DNA of 10,441 bases from Amoebophrya sp. AT5.2. Lineage: Eukaryota; Sar; Dinophyceae; Syndiniales; Amoebophryaceae. The notes beneath the pieces were generated by a model that saw only the letters and a list, made by a program, of their open reading frames with translations, made no database searches and was not told where the DNA came from. Both the position numbers and the translations under genes were made by a program. Positions 7,801-10,441 of this stretch are shown one piece after another. Numbering within the stretch: the stretch's first letter is position 1; each line of letters opens with the position of its first letter. Where the stretch lies: contig RXOD01006406.1 of NCBI GenBank assembly GCA_005223375.1, positions 1 through 10,441 on the forward strand. The letters are read 5' to 3'.

Positions 7801-8793
7801 ATGGTTCCTTAGGCGCTTCCCACTTACTTTCACTTGTAGTTTATTCGTGGCGCCATAGCATGTCGCATATGAAATTCAATTTTCATCAAACGCCACCGGG
7901 GCGGGCGAAGCGCTTGCCCTGGCTATCGCTTGGTGCCGACAGTCCCTCACGTGCCACACAATTTCCGCGCCAGGTTTCTACTCGCGAAGCAAATCCGCGC
8001 ACAAAATTCGCCCTACTTGGCGCATGAGCTGCGCCGCTTGGATATCAACTGCAAAAACTTGAACTCGAAGCAACTCATGCTGTTGAACCAATGCAAGCAG
8101 CCGTTCGCGTTTCCGGATGATTGGGTGCACGGTGGGGATTGGGATGAAACGGCGGAGCGGATGAAGACGTGGGGCGAGCTGAACTTTTACAAACGAAAAG
8201 AAGAAAAGTGCGCGGCGGCGAAGGGGGTGGAATCTTCGAAGATCGTGGTCGAATATGCTAAGCGGTTGGCGGCATCCAAAGGCATGACCGAGAAGTTCGT
8301 GCCGCTGGCGCTGCGAAAATTTGCGGAATTGGTGACGAAGATGGAGCTCAACAAAACCGACGCAGGTATTGCTTTCGACACTTACTACGACTGCATTTTG
8401 TCGCGATGGATCGCGAACTTTTCAATTTCCATATTCTGAATCCCATCCCCCAACCCATTTCACAACATTCAACTTTTGCGGAGTTAGTTTGTTGCTGAAC
8501 ATTGCGACCACACTCGCGACGCATGCTCGTACTGCAATCGTGGACAGAAAACTCGCACGAGAACCCGCATCGCGATCGTGCGTCTGCATATTCCCTCAGG
8601 TATGGCGAAGACACAGACTTACGCGGAGCAGCTGCGGTTTGCTGGTGTCTACATGGATGAAGACGCGGAGCGGAAGTACCGCACTGGAATGCAGAAGTTC
8701 GCGGTTTTGCAGGCTGTCCACGCCCAAGGAAATAAGCAGCAGCAGAACATCAAGCGGGGCCGCATCGTTGCGGCGAAGGGTTGCAAGAAGTAG
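4685..8793 (+). CDS. Multi-exon gene of unknown function
   Basis: Proposed coding segments: 4685-4873, 5658-6666, 6810-6924, 7060-7285, 7432-7766, 7974-8365 and 8600-8793 (TAG 8791-8793). Their sum, 2460 nt, gives 819 residues with phase kept at every join. If exon 1 is wrong, ATG 5670 (first after the in-frame TAG at 5634) gives 752 residues; the part from 5670 is much the surer. I do not recognise the family. The N-terminus has a Ser/Gly-rich start, an Arg/Ser cluster (residues 14-22) and an acidic run (51-63). A basic Lys-rich globular part follows (~75-180), then a disordered acidic region (~233-292) and a short proline run (TPPPPTPPSP, ~298-307). The remainder is probably helical and ends Lys/Arg-rich (NIKRGRIVAAKGCKK). 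This charge pattern suits a nuclear or scaffold protein, which is inference. No membrane segment or enzyme motif is seen. It runs convergent to the ARH gene. Confidence 0.72.
4977..5111. repeat. 15-bp inverted repeat and TTAGA-rich block
   Basis: TCTAATTTAATCTAA at 4977-4991 and TTAGATTAAATTAGA at 5097-5111 are perfect reverse complements 105 bases apart. The words ATTAGAAT and AAATTAGA recur up to about 5180. The arms could be ends of a small non-autonomous element or simply the product of low complexity; no target duplication flanks them clearly. Confidence 0.5.
5201..5266. repeat. Near-perfect 40-bp palindrome, copy 1, inside a nested stem
   Basis: Bases 5208-5247 form a 40-bp palindrome from GGATCC to GGATCC centred on ACATGT, with one mismatched pair (T at 5241). 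A second short palindrome, CCACTGG-T-CCAGTGG, occupies 5246-5260. Outside both, AGCACGC (5201-5207) pairs perfectly with GCGTGCT (5260-5266). A single strand could therefore fold into a stem carrying two hairpins. Confidence 0.85.
5307..5567. repeat. 40-bp-periodic GTGTCCRAATTAMCA array
   Basis: GTGTCC(A/G)AATTA(A/C)CA starts at 5429, 5469, 5510 and 5550, so the steps are 40, 41 and 40 bases. A more diverged copy, GTGTCCTAGTTACCA, is at 5307. Odd and even copies differ consistently (AACAA against ACCA), and CCCTAGGAT(T/C)G precedes the second of each pair (5459-5468 and 5540-5549). The array is therefore a duplicated ~81-bp dimer. GTGTCCGA (5469-5476) and TCGGACAC (5490-5497) form an 8-bp hairpin within it. 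Confidence 0.8.
5351..5390. repeat. Perfect 40-bp palindrome, copy 2
   Basis: Every base of the first half, GGATCCGTCAAGAAATGACA, is matched by its reverse complement in 5371-5390. Copy 2 lies 143 bp after copy 1, and the next ~40 bases are also shared (through ACTGGTCCAGTGGCGTGCTC and GGTCGTGG). The duplicated unit is therefore at least ~78 bp with only a few differences. The outer AGCACGC arm of copy 1 is missing here. Confidence 0.9.
6667..6809 (+). other. Intron of gene 2 (143 nt, phase 1)
   Basis: GCGAG|GTTCTATG to CCACCACAG|ATCTG. Joining makes G|AT (Asp) and restores an open frame into LYGRGHEVYGKL. The last ~35 bases are C/A-rich with a weak pyrimidine tract. It is the only intron here whose downstream exon does not begin with GT. 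Confidence 0.88.
6925..7059 (+). other. Intron of gene 2 (135 nt, phase 2)
   Basis: GAGCG|GTACTATC to GCTGGCAG|GTTTG. Joining gives CG|G (Arg) and the frame FLERFETQMEAV. The nearby GT at 6933 leaves phase 1, which cannot be matched to this acceptor, so 6925 is preferred. Confidence 0.82.
7286..7431 (+). other. Intron of gene 2 (146 nt, phase 0)
   Basis: CAAGAG|GTGATTCT to CACACGCAG|GTGACAAAG. The join gives MQE|VTKQLG. AGGTGA is present at both borders. Confidence 0.88.
7767..7973 (+). other. Intron of gene 2 (207 nt, phase 2)
   Basis: CTCGCC|GTATATTTTT to CGCGCCAG|GTTTC. The join gives CC|G (Pro) and reads DDCSPFLLAKQ. The earlier ACAG at 7942 is out of phase and is rejected. Confidence 0.82.
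8366..8599 (+). other. Intron of gene 2 (234 nt, phase 1)
   Basis: ACGCAG|GTATTGCT to TTCCCTCAG|GTATGGCG. The join makes G|GT (Gly) and reads NKTDAGMAKTQ. CAGGTAT occurs at both ends, so the borders form a 7-bp direct repeat. Confidence 0.88.
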
Positions 8794-9547
8794 GGTGATG
8801 AATAGGTGCGCAACTGTGTTGCAGCGCACGACGGTGCCAAGCGAAGAGGCTCGCCTCTCCATTTTTTGACCCCATTTCATGCGGGCTCAGATGCGATTTC
8901 TTGTCGGAACAATATGCGACTTTGACGACTTCGAGAATTTCGATCGAGACAGATAGATTACACCACCAAAGACAAGCCAAACGCGCCGCCTTGATCGGCT
9001 GGGTGATTTGCGGGGCGGTCGCAATGCTTGTCGAAGATGGCAGGAAAAATTTCCGCTGATGCAATGAAAGCCATTGGCGGCATTCTCATGGGTTGCATGC
9101 TACGCATTTCAATGCTGTCCACCCAGCCAGTGCCAAAGTGTGCGCCACATTGTGCGGCAGCAATCAAAGCCCAAGACAATTACAATGAATGCCCTAAACA
9201 GTCCGCAAATGCACTGCACACACCAGCAAACTCATGCAGCCACCTCGTGCGCCCAGAATAGACTTCGGCGCAACTATTTCCAACCATCAGCCCACAGCCT
9301 CGAAGTGCGTGCCCCATCTGTTGGCTGAAAGCCATAACGCGGCGAGATTTGGCATATGCGTGACGCATGGAAGAGCATAAGAATGCGCAAAGCCTTCCGC
9401 AATGCTCTGAGCATTTTGAAACTTTTGAAATTTTTAGAGGGATTTTAGAGCAGCACGCCGCTCCGTGAGTGTCCGCATGAGCGAGCCATGGCTATGCATC
9501 GGCAAGATCTTGTTTACTTGGAGTTGTGTGAGCTACTTTTGCATTGT
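8794..9547. other. Spacer between convergent genes
   Basis: This stretch should carry the 3' UTRs of gene 2 (+) and the ARH gene (-). It includes a short hairpin AGAGG-CTCG-CCTCT (8845-8858) followed by a T run. A 74-codon ORF (ATG 9037 to TAG 9261, +) has no recognisable feature and is probably chance. A copy of the dispersed TTTTAGAGGGATTTTA motif at 9432-9447 is followed by CAGCACGC at 9451. I see no RNA gene. Confidence 0.5.
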
Positions 9548-10441
9548 CTAACTAAGTCTAACTATCGCAGACGCCACTGCTGCGTCAGCGTCTGCGGATT
9601 TATTGGGAGCGACCTCCAGCATGATTTTCACAAGGTTCTTTCCTGCGTTGCGGCACCTTCCTGCGTATTCCACCGCGGCGTAGTGTCGCTCCGGCACTCC
9701 GCAGAAGCCAAACAGTGCGCCATACCATGCCAGGGCGACCGAGCCCGTGGAGTCACTGTCCCCACGGTGGAGGGCAGAGCGCTCCACCAGGGTCTTGTAC
9801 ATCAATTCTCTGCGGGTCTTCCCACCAATTTCAGCTTCACTTCGAGGGTCCCCCTTTCCAGTTGTTCCGTGTAAAGCCCGCACGAGGGAGGGCGTCGTAC
9901 GCGATCAGAACGGAGGAGCAGCCGCAGCTCCCCGGAAATTTTCCGCTCGTGTTGAAGGAGTTCTTCGAGATTTCCATGTACAAACTGTCCATCGCCTTGA
10001 ACCCATTCTGATCCGACAAGTTCTTACTCTTGTCGTTGTTCGTACTCGTGGTCCCACTGCTGCCACTGCTCCCCGCGGCATCTTCTAGAATTCCTGGAAG
10101 TACGCTCTCCGCGTACCACTCCCATTTCTTCCCGAATTCGCTCTGGCGCAGCGGAAAAAATCCACCGCCCCGCAACTCCTTCATGTGACGCGGCCGCGGT
10201 CCCTGCTCGGAGAGGAGATAGCTGTCGACCGCCGGAAGCCCCTCGTTCAAAAGTTTCCGCACCCAGTCTCGCACAGGGGTTCGCTCCCGTTCGTATACCG
10301 CCAGGTACGTGAAGTAGCTGGCTACGAATCCGCCGAGGAACCCCGCGGGCACGGTTTTGGACATGCGCGAGGCTTCGACGGACAGGGCGAGCATCGACTC
10401 GAAGCTGGACACGAGGCCGAAAACGGGCGTGCGCATGGCGG
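9548..10441 (-). CDS. ADPRH: ADP-ribosylhydrolase, ARH1-like (partial, 5' end off window)
   Basis: The family removes ADP-ribose from modified proteins; ARH1 cleaves the ADP-ribose-arginine bond using a bound Mg2+ pair. Reading leftward from 10441, the sequence parallels the second half of ARH1. It has the AMR turn (10439 down), then SRMSKTVPAGFLGGFVASY, corresponding to the ARH1 GRM-PTGYLGA helix, and KKWEWY and LIAYDALPRAG. After a frame change come LHRGDSDSTGSVALAWYGAL and GVPERHYAAVEY, the C-terminal metal-binding GDSDST signature. The first family Gly in HGGD is Arg here. The vicinal Asp pair of the N-terminal half lies outside the window. A Ser/Thr/Asn-rich insert (around STNNDKSKNL) replaces a conserved loop. 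Coding segments are 10441-9841 and 9809-9548, stop TAG at 9550-9548, giving 285 residues from the internal ATG at 10436, which is unlikely to be the true start. Confidence 0.85.
9810..9840 (-). other. 31-nt mini-intron or frameshift in the ARH gene
   Basis: The two ARH frames are offset by one base. Read on the minus strand, removing GTGAAGCTG...ACCCGCAG (9840-9810) joins them in frame as GGPS-K-ELMYKTL, with canonical GT and AG ends. Of the GT-AG combinations I tried, only this one restored the frame without a stop. It is much shorter than the gene 2 introns. A one-base error or mutation in the nearby five-base G run (C5 on the plus strand, around 9850-9854) would also join the frames. Confidence 0.5.

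Noticed and set aside
8845..8866. Rho-independent terminator after gene 2
   Set aside because: A hairpin and T run are present, but the gene has spliceosomal introns, so bacterial termination does not apply; likely chance.
9037..9261. 74-codon plus-strand ORF
   Set aside because: No motif, no splice or regulatory context, and it overlaps a second open frame; treated as chance in the convergent spacer.
9431..9450. Telomere-like repeat
   Set aside because: TTTAGAGGG has an extra GA relative to the TTTAGGG unit and is not in tandem array.

Overview
The window reads as nuclear DNA of a unicellular eukaryote, probably a protist or alga. The support is one gene broken by five well-phased GT-AG introns (a sixth is likely), large low-complexity A/T-rich spacers next to GC-richer coding blocks, an AATAAA signal after one gene, and an ADP-ribosylhydrolase that looks like eukaryotic ARH1. 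I cannot name the taxon from sequence alone. Nothing suggests a bacterial operon, CRISPR array, rRNA or tRNA.

Layout. Bases 1 to about 101 are GC-rich and may be the end of an exon of a gene lying off the left edge. Bases about 102-490 are an A/T-rich tract holding two diverged tandem copies of a 137-bp unit. Bases 491-890 lead into gene 1 and contain a small hydrophobic ORF in the same frame as gene 1, separated from it by one TGA. Gene 1 (891-4421, +) is an uninterrupted 1176-residue ORF of unrecognised family; a C-x2-H-x2-H-N cluster and upstream Asp motifs faintly recall RNase H-like transposases. Gene 2 (+) has a certain body at 5670-8793 and probably a first exon at 4685-4873. I rebuilt it by phase-matching splice sites, giving about 819 residues (752 if it starts at 5670). 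Its likely first intron (4874-5657) holds an A/T-rich inverted-repeat block, two copies of a 40-bp palindrome and a 40-bp-periodic repeat. Bases 8794-9547 are a spacer between convergent genes. On the minus strand, 9548 to the right edge is the C-terminal part of an ARH1-type ADP-ribosylhydrolase whose frame is joined by a 31-nt GT-AG segment, or else is frameshifted.

How the genes relate. Genes 1 and 2 are collinear but differ sharply in structure: one exon against six or seven. Gene 1 may therefore be transposon-derived or recently acquired, while gene 2 looks like an old host gene. The ARH gene is a stand-alone host enzyme that removes ADP-ribose from protein. No shared pathway between the three can be shown.
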